Below, piece after piece: positions 1 to 7,471 of a stretch of 50,502 nucleotides of DNA. The notes below the pieces were generated by a model. That model made no database searches. It had not been told where the DNA came from and worked only from the letters and a program-made list of their open reading frames with translations. Position 1 is the first letter of the stretch; each line of letters begins with the position of its first letter. Origin of the DNA: an uncultured Collinsella sp. (GTDB lineage Bacteria > Actinomycetota > Coriobacteriia > Coriobacteriales > Coriobacteriaceae); the NCBI GenBank assembly GCA_959606065.1, contig CAUHHV010000016.1, positions 1 to 50,502 on the forward strand, in the 5' to 3' direction. The translations under genes were made by a program, and so were the position numbers.

Positions 1-119
1 AGGCCCTCGCGGCCTAGTCGCTATTTAGGGCGTCCAAGATTTGGGACGCAGTTCAATGTGATCGGACGGGCTTTTTGGTGGGTATCATGGTTGAATGATC
101 ATTAGGAGGTTTTCCCTAC

Positions 120-887
120 ATGGAATTGTTTGAACCGATTCTTCATTTCTTTGAGCAGCGCTGGGTCCACAACATCATCTGGGCCGTCATCTTGGTAATA
201 GTCACCGCCATCGCCGCCAAGGTGGCATCCAAGACCCTGCGCCACCTACTCAACCGAGACGACAACCCGCTTCCCGCATCGAGCATCTTCATCAACATCG
301 CGCGTGCCGTCATTTGGATGATCGGCGGCAGCTTTATCCTCGACAACTGTTTTGGCATTAATGCAAACGCCCTCGTCGCCGCTCTTGGCGTCGGCGGCAT
401 CGCCATCTCGCTCGGCTTTCAGGACACGCTGTCGAACCTTATCGGCGGTATGCAGGTGACCTTTATGGGCATCATCAAGCCCGGCGACAATATCGAGGTC
501 GGCGGCGTGTCGGGCGTGGTCCAAGACATCACCTGGCGCCACACGACCATCGAGGATGCCTGCGGGCAGACCATCATTGTGCCCAACTCCAACATCTCCA
601 AGAACACGCTCGTGCATCTGATGCCCTTTGGGCGCGTGGCCGTGCCCGTTGCCGTAAAGGACACGTCTAAGTGGGCCTCGCTGGACGCGCTGGCAGATGA
701 GCTTACCGACGCCACCAAGGCCGCGGTGCTTCCCATCTCTGGCTTTGACAAGGAGCCGTACGTGCTCTTTAGCGAGATTGGCGACTTTGGCATTAAGGGC
801 AAAATTATCTTTATCGTCAGCGACGATAGCACCACTTTTACGGCAGCCGACGCCTGCATCCGCGCCATCGCCCCCATCATCGCCTAA
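120..887 (+). CDS. Small mechanosensitive ion channel, MscS family
   Basis: A 255-residue inner-membrane protein of the MscS family, which opens on membrane tension to release solutes in hypo-osmotic shock. A first hydrophobic helix lies near residues 15-35 and two more between about 58 and 105. The last of these, rich in Gly and Ala (ALVAALGVGGIAISLGFQ), is the pore-helix type. It leads into the beta domain with GDNIEVGGVSGVV and the VPNSNIS signature near residue 155. It is close to the minimal MscS length, without the extra helices of MscK types. An AGGAGG at 104-109 sits 10 bases before the ATG. The stop codon lies inside the left arm of a palindromic repeat. Family assignment is firm; gating is not known from sequence. 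Confidence 0.93.
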   Translation: MELFEPILHFFEQRWVHNIIWAVILVIVTAIAAKVASKTLRHLLNRDDNPLPASSIFINIARAVIWMIGGSFILDNCFGINANALVAALGVGGIAISLGFQDTLSNLIGGMQVTFMGIIKPGDNIEVGGVSGVVQDITWRHTTIEDACGQTIIVPNSNISKNTLVHLMPFGRVAVPVAVKDTSKWASLDALADELTDATKAAVLPISGFDKEPYVLFSEIGDFGIKGKIIFIVSDDSTTFTAADACIRAIAPIIA

Positions 888-924
888 ACCACCACAAAGG
901 GGACAGGCACCTTTGTGGTAGTTT
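886..924. repeat. Palindromic intergenic repeat, family 1, copy 1
   Basis: Arms of the type AAACCACCACAAAGG and CCTTTGTGGTAGTTT flank a GGGGACAGG core. The left arm includes the last bases of the mscS stop codon, so the element was laid down at or grew into the gene end. Related copies lie at 3619, 5633 and (inverted) 7342. Confidence 0.85.
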
Positions 925-980
925 CGCATCGTGGTACCATGGTTCATATCGTTGTTTAAACGACTAAGGGAGTAGACACC

Positions 981-2903
981 ATGGAAGAGGCCTATCGTCA
1001 AGCACGCAAGCGCGGCGAGCAGGGACGCCGTCGCGCCATCAGCCAAAGCGAGCACCCGTACCTTACGGACCTCGACAGCTTGGTTGCCCAGCTCCCCTTA
1101 GGTCAGCGAGAGAGCGTCGGCCTGCGGGATATTCCGCTCGAAATGGTCGTCGGCACGGTTACCAAGGGCCGTCAGTCTGCCTTTTCGTGCAACTTTATGC
1201 CCCTGTTGCCATTTAGCACCGAGTTCGCCCGCAAGTGGTCCAACCTCTACGACATCCAGGTGACCGAGGGCTATCGCGACCCCATCATCGTCACCGAGTT
1301 CATGCATCGGTTCTACGTCCAAGAGGGCAACAAGCGCGTCAGCGTCCTCAAATTCCTGGACGCCCCGACGGTTTCGGCCAAGGTGACGCGTCTGTACCCC
1401 GGTAAGTGGGATTCCGTCGAGAGCCGCCTGTACGGTGAGTTTTGCGCCTTTTGGTACGTATGCCCCCTGTACGAGATTGAGTTTTCGCGCGAGGGCAGCT
1501 ACGAGATGCTTGCCAAAATGCTCGGCCAAGATCTTGTCGAAAAATGGCCTCAAAAGAAGGTCGACTACCTACGTCACACCTTCCTGCTCTTTAAGCGCGC
1601 CTATCTTCGCGCGGGCGGCGACCACTTGGACATTACGCCTGCCGATGCCATGCTCGTCTACCTCAACGTCTACAACCAGGACCGTCTGCTGGATACGCCG
1701 ACGGATATCGTCGTCAACCGTCTGTGCAAGATTTGGCGCGAGCTTGTCATTGCCGGCAAAAGCGACGAGGACAAAGTCGATCTTGTCGAAGCGCCGCAGC
1801 CCAACGAGAAAGAGGGCGCACCGACAAAAGCTACCTCGGGCGTGCTCAACTTCTTTATGAGCAAGACCGTCTACTCCACTGCCAATCCCATGCGAATCGC
1901 CTTTATCCACGAGTTTCCCTGTGCCACGTCGAGCTGGGACAGCCTACACGACCAGGGCCGCCGGTATCTTGATGAGCACTTTGGCGGCATCGTGCGCACC
2001 GAGGCGTTCGAGGACTGCCACGATTCGGACGTGTTCTACGCCGCCGTCGAGACAGCCGTAAAGCACGGGGCGAACGTCATCTTCTCGACCTCACACCGGC
2101 TCATGGAATACACGCTCAGGGCGTCAGTCGAGTATCCCCAGGTGCGGTTCCTTAACTGCTCAATCGGCCTTCCCCACCAAAGCGTCCGCTCGTACTTTGG
2201 AAAGATGTACGAGGCCAAGTTCCTACTGGGCGCCCTTGCCGCCAGCATGGCCGACAACCACCGTATTGGCTACCATGCGTCGGTCTTCGCCTCGGGCGCG
2301 CTGAGCGAAATCAACGCCTTCGCTATCGGTGCCTCGCTGCTCGACCCTCGTGCGCAGATTATCCTCACTTGGGGAGATGTTCCCGCCGGCGGTCTTGCCG
2401 AAGCCATGTGTCGCGAGGGCGTGAGCGTCATGACCGGCGCCGATATGTCCAAGTCTCTCGAGGACCCCACCGCCTACGGGCTTCACCGTCTGGTAAACGG
2501 CAAGGAAGTTACCGGTATTGCTATGCCGGTATGGAACTGGGGCCGTTACTACGAACTCATCGTACGTAGCCTACTGCACGGCACATGGGACGAGACCGCC
2601 GATGACCAGCAGGTGCGCGCCGTCAACTACTGGTACGGTATGAGCTCCGGCGTCATCGATATTCGCTACGCTCCGGGCCTACCCTATCAGACGCGTAAAC
2701 TTGTGCAGCTGCTTCGCAACGGCATTGTCGAGGGCTCCATCAACCCATTTGGCGGCGAGCTCCACAGCCAGGACGGCGTGGTTCAGATTGAGGGCTTCCC
2801 TCCCCTGCCGAGTACGCAGATTGTCGATATGAACTGGCTGGCTGACAACGTTATAGGCTCGATTCCGCAGCTCGATAACGAGCCGGAGGTCCGTGCCCTA
2901 TGA
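981..2903 (+). CDS. Cytosolic ParB-like/BMP fusion protein
   Basis: A 640-residue protein in two parts. Residues about 30-160 resemble a ParB-type domain: a DPIIVTEF strand, then the EGNKRVSVLKFL motif near residues 112-123. Residues about 300-620 resemble the basic membrane protein (BMP/PnrA) nucleoside-binding fold, starting with MRIAFIHEFP and containing FLNCSIG and GALAASMADNHRIGY. True BMP lipoproteins carry a signal peptide and lipobox. This protein has neither, so it should stay in the cytosol and is unlikely to be an ABC-transporter binding protein. Proteins of this design occur in other anaerobic Gram-positives, annotated only as BMP family. It starts 8 bases after AAGGGAG. Its stop overlaps the start of the next gene (ATGA), so the two are probably co-translated. 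Function unknown; a nucleoside-sensing role is my inference. Confidence 0.8.
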   Translation: MEEAYRQARKRGEQGRRRAISQSEHPYLTDLDSLVAQLPLGQRESVGLRDIPLEMVVGTVTKGRQSAFSCNFMPLLPFSTEFARKWSNLYDIQVTEGYRDPIIVTEFMHRFYVQEGNKRVSVLKFLDAPTVSAKVTRLYPGKWDSVESRLYGEFCAFWYVCPLYEIEFSREGSYEMLAKMLGQDLVEKWPQKKVDYLRHTFLLFKRAYLRAGGDHLDITPADAMLVYLNVYNQDRLLDTPTDIVVNRLCKIWRELVIAGKSDEDKVDLVEAPQPNEKEGAPTKATSGVLNFFMSKTVYSTANPMRIAFIHEFPCATSSWDSLHDQGRRYLDEHFGGIVRTEAFEDCHDSDVFYAAVETAVKHGANVIFSTSHRLMEYTLRASVEYPQVRFLNCSIGLPHQSVRSYFGKMYEAKFLLGALAASMADNHRIGYHASVFASGALSEINAFAIGASLLDPRAQIILTWGDVPAGGLAEAMCREGVSVMTGADMSKSLEDPTAYGLHRLVNGKEVTGIAMPVWNWGRYYELIVRSLLHGTWDETADDQQVRAVNYWYGMSSGVIDIRYAPGLPYQTRKLVQLLRNGIVEGSINPFGGELHSQDGVVQIEGFPPLPSTQIVDMNWLADNVIGSIPQLDNEPEVRAL

Positions 2904-3610
2904 ATATCCTAGCCATTGCCGATGTAGAGGAGCGCTGCCTGTGGGAATGTTTTCGCAAGGAGCGCTTTGAGGACGTTGACCTGATTCTATCCGCAGGCGA
3001 CCTGGATCCGGACTATCTTGAGTTTTTGGTCACTGTCATCAACAAACCGCTTGTGTACGTTCGTGGCAACCACGACGACCGCTACGCGCGCCATGCACCG
3101 GGCGGGTGCATTTGTGTTGAGGACAGCGTATATGTGTACCGAGGTATTCGCATTGCGGGTCTGGGCGGTTCCATGCGCTACCGCGACGGCGCGAACATGT
3201 ATACCGAGCGCGAGATGGCAAAACGCATGCGCAAGCTATCGCGAAAAATCGCACTGGTAGACGGATGCGATATTCTACTTACCCATGCACCCGTCGCAGG
3301 CATGGGCGACCTGGACGACCTGCCGCATCGAGGATTCGAGTGCTTTAATGCGGCTCTTGAGTCTTGGGGTCCCGACTATATGATTCACGGGCATGTGCAC
3401 CAAAGCTACGGCCCCAACTTTCAACGCGAGCGCCAACACCCATGCGGAACGAAGATTGTCAACGCCTGCGGCTATACCAAGATCGAAATTGACGAGGCGC
3501 GCTACCCCACGCGCGGTTGGAAGGCCGCTTGGCTCAACTCGCAAACCATGCGCCGCGAGCTCAAACGCCACGAAGCAATCGAGTCTTCAACCGCCAGAAC
3601 CCCCTGGTAA
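2900..3610 (+). CDS. Metallophosphoesterase family protein
   Basis: A 236-residue calcineurin-like phosphoesterase. Visible metal-site motifs are SAGDLD (residues about 31-36), RGNHDD (about 56-61), THAP (about 129) and HGHVH (about 159-163). The first motif, normally D-x-H, reads IADVEE, so its His is replaced by Glu. That is worth noting for metal choice or activity. It shares four bases with the upstream ParB/BMP gene, which points to a functional pair. The substrate cannot be read from sequence; cyclic nucleotides, nucleotides or phosphodiesters are all possible. An intrinsic terminator follows at 3725. Confidence 0.85.
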   Translation: MNILAIADVEERCLWECFRKERFEDVDLILSAGDLDPDYLEFLVTVINKPLVYVRGNHDDRYARHAPGGCICVEDSVYVYRGIRIAGLGGSMRYRDGANMYTEREMAKRMRKLSRKIALVDGCDILLTHAPVAGMGDLDDLPHRGFECFNAALESWGPDYMIHGHVHQSYGPNFQRERQHPCGTKIVNACGYTKIEIDEARYPTRGWKAAWLNSQTMRRELKRHEAIESSTARTPW

Positions 3611-3618
3611 CTGCCAAC

Positions 3619-3655
3619 AACCACCACGAAGGGGATAGGCACCTTTATGGTGGTT
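3619..3655. repeat. Palindromic intergenic repeat, family 1, copy 2
   Basis: AACCACCACGAAGG and CCTTTATGGTGGTT arms around a GGGGATAGG core. The 20 bases after the right arm (GCTGACTCGTCCGACCTGTC) are identical to those after copy 3 at 5633, so the repeat unit is longer than the palindrome. Confidence 0.85.
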
Positions 3656-3724
3656 TTGCTGACTCGTCCGACCTGTCCATCACGGTGCTTGTGTAATTAA
3701 CGAGAACACTCATTGTTTTGTAAG

Positions 3725-3751
3725 GACGGCGCTCACGTGCCGTCTTTTTTT
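3725..3751 (+). terminator. Intrinsic terminator after the phosphoesterase gene
   Basis: A GACGGC/GCCGTC stem with an 8-base loop is followed by seven T. It ends the BMP-phosphoesterase transcript and separates it from the sigma-factor operon. Confidence 0.8.
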
Positions 3752-3842
3752 GTCAACTTATGCAGTCTCGACCGTGTTGTATGTAGAGGGACCTCGCGAG
3801 ACGCCTTCCCTATATCCACCACGACCAATTGGAGGTGACACT

Positions 3843-4403
3843 ATGCCTGCACGCCGTAACCGCAATAGCACGCTCCGATGCGATGCCGATCAGATCGAGC
3901 GGGAAGCAAAGCGCTTGGTCGACACGTATTCCGACCTCATCCTTCGATTGTGCTATTCGGCCCTTGGATCCGCTGACGACGCTCAAGACATCTGCCAGGA
4001 CACGCTGATCAAGATTCTCCAACGCACTCAACCGTTCGACTCGCTCGAACACGAACGTGCTTGGGTGATCCGAGTCGCACTGAACGCATGTCGCGATATC
4101 GGCCGTACGCACGCGAATCACCCGGTTGTCGACCTCGATTCGCTCCCCGATTTCTGCGCACCCGTAACACATACCGAGCAAGAATTCGCGCAACGCGACT
4201 GCGCCATTCTTTCCGCTGTCACGGCCCTGCCTCAAGCACAGCGCATCGCCATCTTTTTGCACTACTACGCAGGCATGAGCATCAGGGAAATCGCAGACGC
4301 CGTTCACGCGACGCCAGCTGCAACCGCCCAGCACCTTAGCCGCGGACGTGCGTCACTTCGGCTTTCCTTGAAAGGAGACCACAATGACTACGAATTCGAA
4401 TGA
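3843..4403 (+). CDS. RNA polymerase sigma factor, sigma-70/ECF type
   Basis: A 186-residue sigma factor. Region 2 lies around residues 18-70 (DLILRLCYSALGSADDAQDI, then the core-binding helix). Region 4 lies around 125-175 (ALPQAQRIAIFLHYYAGMSI, then a helix-turn-helix with AATAQHLSRGRASL). The ATG at 3843 is chosen because GGAGGTG ends five bases upstream; the frame stays open 31 codons further up but without a ribosome site. The end overlaps the next gene by 20 bases, so sigma factor and putative regulator are translationally coupled. ECF factors usually drive their own operon, but I cannot define the promoter with confidence. Confidence 0.88.
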   Translation: MPARRNRNSTLRCDADQIEREAKRLVDTYSDLILRLCYSALGSADDAQDICQDTLIKILQRTQPFDSLEHERAWVIRVALNACRDIGRTHANHPVVDLDSLPDFCAPVTHTEQEFAQRDCAILSAVTALPQAQRIAIFLHYYAGMSIREIADAVHATPAATAQHLSRGRASLRLSLKGDHNDYEFE

Positions 4404-5514
4404 CTATCGCCACGCCCTGGAGCACATTTCGTTTACCGATAATGCGAAGCAGCACATGGCAAACTCGATTGCTCAGTCCGTCGCCTCAAGCGATGCGGCG
4501 ACCGCTCAAAGCAACTTTAATGGCACGCGACGCAAGCCGCGCATCGCCCGCCATCCCGTAAGAACAGTCGCTCGCATTGCCGCTGTAACGGCAGTCCTCG
4601 CTATCGTCATTGGAGGCGCTGGCACGGCTATGGCAACAGGCGTCCTGCCGCTTCCTTCTGACATGCTTTCCGACATCTTTGACGGACCTGCTTCTCAAAC
4701 CGAGATCATCGACCGTATTGGCCGGCCCGTCGGTGCTAGCTGCTCCAACAACGGAGTCACCGTGACCGCCGACGCCATCATGGGCGACAAGGATATGGTT
4801 ACCATCGCCTATACGCTTACGTTCGACGATCCCGCTGCCCTGAAAAAGCTTTCCGAGCCGGGCGAGAACGGAACTATCGCCGGAAGTGTCGATGGAAACG
4901 TATACGTTGATGGCGAGCATGGCGGCCAAGGCCAATCATGGCTCATTGACAAGAACCCCAATGACTCCAGCATCCAATACTTTGCACAGTTCAGCGTTGA
5001 ATCACCCGGCCTTATGGGCAGGACCGTCCGCACGCATATCAACTCTCTCGTTGTGCCACGTGCTGGCAAAGAGCTTCCCGAGTATAAGAAAATACTTACG
5101 GGCCCATGGGATCTTAAGTTCCAGCTGAATTACGAAGATACATCCGTTACGATTCCCGCGCCCAAATCGGTCAACTTTAACGGCACCAAGGCGACGATTC
5201 AAGAGGCCACCGTATCCTGCGTTGGCGTTTCAGTCCGCTACAACATAGATCGTTCCATCGAACACGACAACAACAGCGGCAAGATGTCTCAAAACATGGA
5301 GGAGTCTATGGATGCCGTTGGCAACATACCCCTCATCGTGACGTTCAAAGACGGTCATGTTGAGGACGCAACCAGCCACAGCGGCTATTTCGCAAATAAA
5401 CTGGATAACGGCACCACTGATGTCCACAAGACCTGGCCGTTCTCGCAAGTTTGTGACACAGACAAGATTGCAAGCGTACAAATTGGCGATACGGTCATTC
5501 CCATGAATTCGTAA
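4384..5514 (+). CDS. DUF4179-like membrane protein, probable anti-sigma factor
   Basis: A 376-residue protein with a cytosolic N-terminus of about 60 residues, one transmembrane segment near 62-85 (ARIAAVTAVLAIVIGGAG) and a large exported C-terminal part. The segment starting near SNNGVTVTADAIMGDKDM matches my memory of the DUF4179 domain, often encoded beside ECF sigma factors. The ribosome site AAAGGAG lies inside the sigma gene. By position it should hold the sigma factor inactive at the membrane until an outside signal arrives; that is inference. No zinc-binding ZAS motif is visible in the short N-terminus, so the sigma-binding mode would differ from the classic RsrA/ChrR type. Confidence 0.75.
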   Translation: MTTNSNDYRHALEHISFTDNAKQHMANSIAQSVASSDAATAQSNFNGTRRKPRIARHPVRTVARIAAVTAVLAIVIGGAGTAMATGVLPLPSDMLSDIFDGPASQTEIIDRIGRPVGASCSNNGVTVTADAIMGDKDMVTIAYTLTFDDPAALKKLSEPGENGTIAGSVDGNVYVDGEHGGQGQSWLIDKNPNDSSIQYFAQFSVESPGLMGRTVRTHINSLVVPRAGKELPEYKKILTGPWDLKFQLNYEDTSVTIPAPKSVNFNGTKATIQEATVSCVGVSVRYNIDRSIEHDNNSGKMSQNMEESMDAVGNIPLIVTFKDGHVEDATSHSGYFANKLDNGTTDVHKTWPFSQVCDTDKIASVQIGDTVIPMNS

Positions 5515-5632
5515 CGCTACGCGGCTCGTATATGCACCCGGTTCCGCACTTCGCGTCTAAAGATGCGCTGTCATCGAGCAGCGTGAGCGCAAGGCCGCCC
5601 GTATGGTCGGCTGGGAACACCTCGTTGCGCTA

Positions 5633-5673
5633 AAAACCACCACGAAGGGGACCGGCACCTTTGTGGTGGTTTT
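5633..5673. repeat. Palindromic intergenic repeat, family 1, copy 3
   Basis: AAAACCACCACGAAGG and CCTTTGTGGTGGTTTT arms around GGGGACCGG. It shares a 20-base right flank with copy 2. The 118 bases before it (5515-5632) hold only an open tail reading IEQRERKAARMVGWEHLVAL before a stop, perhaps the end of a lost gene. Confidence 0.85.
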
Positions 5674-5703
5674 GCTGACTCGTCCGACCTGTCCCAACGG
5701 TTT

Positions 5704-5760
5704 GTCTCAATCTGTAACAGGTAGGGCCCAAATAATCGGTTAGCTGTTACAGATCGAGAC
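5704..5760. repeat. 57-bp inverted-repeat element, family 2, copy A
   Basis: 17-base arms GTCTCAATCTGTAACAG and CTGTTACAGATCGAGAC are separated by 23 bases of non-conserved sequence. Three further elements (5784, 16386, 16466) have exactly the same 17-23-17 layout. Confidence 0.9.
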
Positions 5761-5783
5761 AGACCACGGATGCTCAGCCGAAA

Positions 5784-5840
5784 ATCTCAATCTGTAACAG
5801 GTAGGAACGATTTTGCCCCTTAGATGTTACAGATTGAGAT
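5784..5840. repeat. 57-bp inverted-repeat element, family 2, copy B
   Basis: Arms ATCTCAATCTGTAACAG and ATGTTACAGATTGAGAT lie 23 bases apart. It follows copy A by 23 bases and ends 25 bases before the stop of the leuB remnant. Confidence 0.9.
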
Positions 5841-5865
5841 ATTTGACAGCTTGAATCGGCATCGC

Positions 5866-6515
5866 CTACAGCGCGGCGACGACCTTGTCGCCCATCGTCG
5901 TGGTGCCGAGGATCTTATCTGCCGGGGTGTTGACATCGGCGATGTCACGGGTGCGCCAGCCCTCGTCGAGCACGCGCGCCACGGCGCTCTCGATCCACGC
6001 GGCTTGCTCGCCCATGTCGAGCGCGTAGGTCAGCAGCATCGCCACCGACAAGATTTGAGCCAGCGGATTGGCCACGCCGAGCCCCGCGATGTCAGGAGCG
6101 CTGCCAGCGCTCGGCCCAAACAGCGATACGCCATCATCCAGCGAGGCAGAGGCAAGCATACCGAGCGATCCGGTAATCTGAGCCGCCTCATCGGACAGGA
6201 TGTCGCCGAACATGTTCTCCGTCACCACGACGTCAAAGTCTGCCGGTCGACTGATGAGCTGCATGGCGGCGTTGTCGACGAGCAGGTCCTCAAGCTCCAC
6301 GTCGGAGTACTCCTCGTCTTGCACGCGATGCACGATCTCGCGCCACATGCGGCTCGTCTCCAGCACGTTGCGCTTATCAACGCTCGTCACCTTGCCGCGA
6401 CGTTTGCGCGCCGCCTCAAATGCCTGGCGCGCAATGCGCTCAATCTCGTACTCGCGATACTCCATCACGTCGACCGCACGCTGACCGGCCGCACCCGCAG
6501 CGCCCGCGCAGGTCA
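5866..6515 (-). pseudogene. leuB: leuB remnant (3-isopropylmalate dehydrogenase, C-terminal part)
   Basis: The frame reads the C-terminal part of 3-isopropylmalate dehydrogenase from about EYEIERIARQAFEAARKRRG through SVDKRNVLE, DNAAMQLI, TENMFGDILSDEAAQITGS and GSAPDIAG to a natural stop. About 150 N-terminal residues, with much of the substrate and NAD site, are missing. Upstream the sequence passes directly, in a different frame, into the N-terminal part of leuA. The junction near 6490-6520 therefore marks one deletion that removed the rest of leuA, the start of leuB and any leuC and leuD between them. No start codon or ribosome site of its own is visible. It cannot encode an active enzyme. 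Confidence 0.88.
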
Positions 6516-7072
6516 CGGATGCGGGCGCCAAAGTCCCACGGCATGTTGTAGCCCATCGTATCGGGGATGTTCACGACCGTGGCACCGGCCTTTACGGCCG
6601 CCTCGATAATGCGCACCAGAAACTCCTGATCGGAGCGGCCGGCATCCTCGGCATAAAACTCAACATCGTCAACGAATTTGCGAGCATGTTTGACGGCATG
6701 GATCGCTCACTCAATTGCCCTTTCCTCAGTCATATGGAGCTTGTCGCGCAGGTGACTGGTGCTCACACCCAGCCCTGTATGGATACGGGGCCTCTGGGCC
6801 GTTTTGAGCGCCTCTGCAGCCACTTCGATATCCCTGTCGACAGCGCGCGTCAGGCCGCATACCGTGCATCGGTCGCCCGCAATCTTGCCAATCTCCTGTA
6901 CGGAGCGAAAGTCACCAGGACTCGAGATGGGAAAGCCCGCCTCGATAACGTCCACGTTCATGGGCACCAGCTGGCGGGCGATGAAGAGCTTTTCCTCGGT
7001 ATTCATGCTGGCGCCCGGCGACTGCTCACCGTCGCACAGGGTGGCGTCAAAGATTGTGATTTTGCGGCTTAT
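6516..7072 (-). pseudogene. leuA: leuA remnant (2-isopropylmalate synthase, N-terminal part)
   Basis: The frame encodes the first ~180 residues of 2-isopropylmalate synthase: KITIFDATLCDGEQSPG, MNVDVIEAGFP, IHTGLGVSTSHLRDKL, then FYAEDAGRSDQEFLVRI and VNIPDTMGY. Four lesions are visible. The expected ATG after AGGAGGAACAT reads ATA (7070-7072). The catalytic LRDGEQ motif reads LCDGEQ. An in-frame TGA follows ERAIE near 6707-6709. The gene then breaks off at the fusion to leuB. The three point changes all fit C-to-T or G-to-A transitions, as in neutral decay. An intact leader peptide and attenuator-like hairpins remain upstream. Confidence 0.9.
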
Positions 7073-7144
7073 ATGTTCCTCCTGATTGACCGTTTTATGA
7101 CAGATGGCTTTCAGGAGAGAGAGAAGGCCTAGAGATAGATAAAT

Positions 7145-7195
7145 ACCCGTGTCGCTCATCACGCCTGAAAGCGGCAGACGATAGCGCACCCGGGT
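7145..7195 (-). promoter_or_regulatory. Attenuator-like hairpin of the leu locus
   Basis: Read on the minus strand, CCCGGGTGCGCT pairs with AGCGACACGGG with two small bulges, followed by a weak U-rich stretch (TATTTATCTATC). It lies between the leader peptide and the dead leuA and is placed like a transcription terminator of an amino-acid attenuator. The T-tract is poor, so it may be eroded. Confidence 0.5.
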
Positions 7196-7225
7196 ACAAC
7201 AAATCGTTATAGCGAGATTACAACC

Positions 7226-7285
7226 CTAGCGCGCTATCCAATCTAGTAGCGCTAGGCCTAGGAGCTGTTGCGTGTTCTTAAACAT
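7226..7285 (-). CDS. leuL: Leucine leader peptide (attenuation)
   Basis: A 19-residue open frame, MFKNTQQLLGLALLDWIAR, starts seven bases after a GGGAG site. It contains five leucines in seven residues, four of them the CTA codon that should be rare in such GC-rich DNA. This is the classic design of a leader peptide on which ribosome stalling at Leu codons senses charged tRNA-Leu. Its 3' end, including the stop codon, forms one arm of a hairpin (7226-7254, TAGCGCTAG type). A promoter lies 26 bases upstream. Downstream, leuA-leuB is broken, so the leader no longer controls a working pathway. Confidence 0.75.
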   Translation of the reverse strand: MFKNTQQLLGLALLDWIAR

Positions 7286-7310
7286 GTTGGGCTCCCTTCG
7301 GCCTCGGGTA

Positions 7311-7339
7311 GTATTACATCGCGCTAAAGTACAACACAA
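7311..7339 (-). promoter_or_regulatory. Promoter of the leu leader
   Basis: On the minus strand TTGTGT and TAATAC are 17 bases apart, with the leader-peptide start 26 bases after the -10 box. The family 1 repeat copy 4 lies immediately upstream. Confidence 0.6.
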
Positions 7340-7341
7340 GT

Positions 7342-7381
7342 AAAACCACCACAAGGGTGCCTGTCCCCTTCGTGGTGGTTT
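7342..7381. repeat. Palindromic intergenic repeat, family 1, copy 4 (inverted)
   Basis: The same repeat as at 886, 3619 and 5633 but in the opposite orientation: on the minus strand AAACCACCACGAAGG, core GGGGACAGG, then CCCTTGTGGTGGTTT. Confidence 0.85.
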
Positions 7382-7390
7382 CGTTGACTC

Positions 7391-7435
7391 AAAAGCAAGA
7401 GACCCGGTCCTGCACGAGGCAGAACCGGGTCTCTT
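7391..7435 (-). terminator. Intrinsic terminator after rplA
   Basis: On the minus strand AAGAGACCCGGT pairs with ACCGGGTCTCTT around an inner CTGC/GCAG stem and is followed by GCTTTT. It ends the rpmG-to-rplA transcript, so rplJ-rplL is not read through from here. Confidence 0.9.
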
Positions 7436-7471
7436 TAGCAATGCTTGCTTTGTTCAGACAGTAACTAGCAG

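Noticed and set aside
1435..1860. Arg- and Ser-rich frames inside the BMP fusion gene
   Set aside because: They are frame shadows of the real gene with atypical composition and no start signal.
5704..5840. CRISPR array
   Set aside because: The repeats are inverted pairs with a fixed 23-base centre, only two elements per site, and no cas genes are present.
7050..7160. A second leucine-rich leader reading LSLGLLSLLK
   Set aside because: It runs in frame into leuA without a stop and lies after the attenuator-like hairpin, so the 7226-7285 leader is the better candidate.
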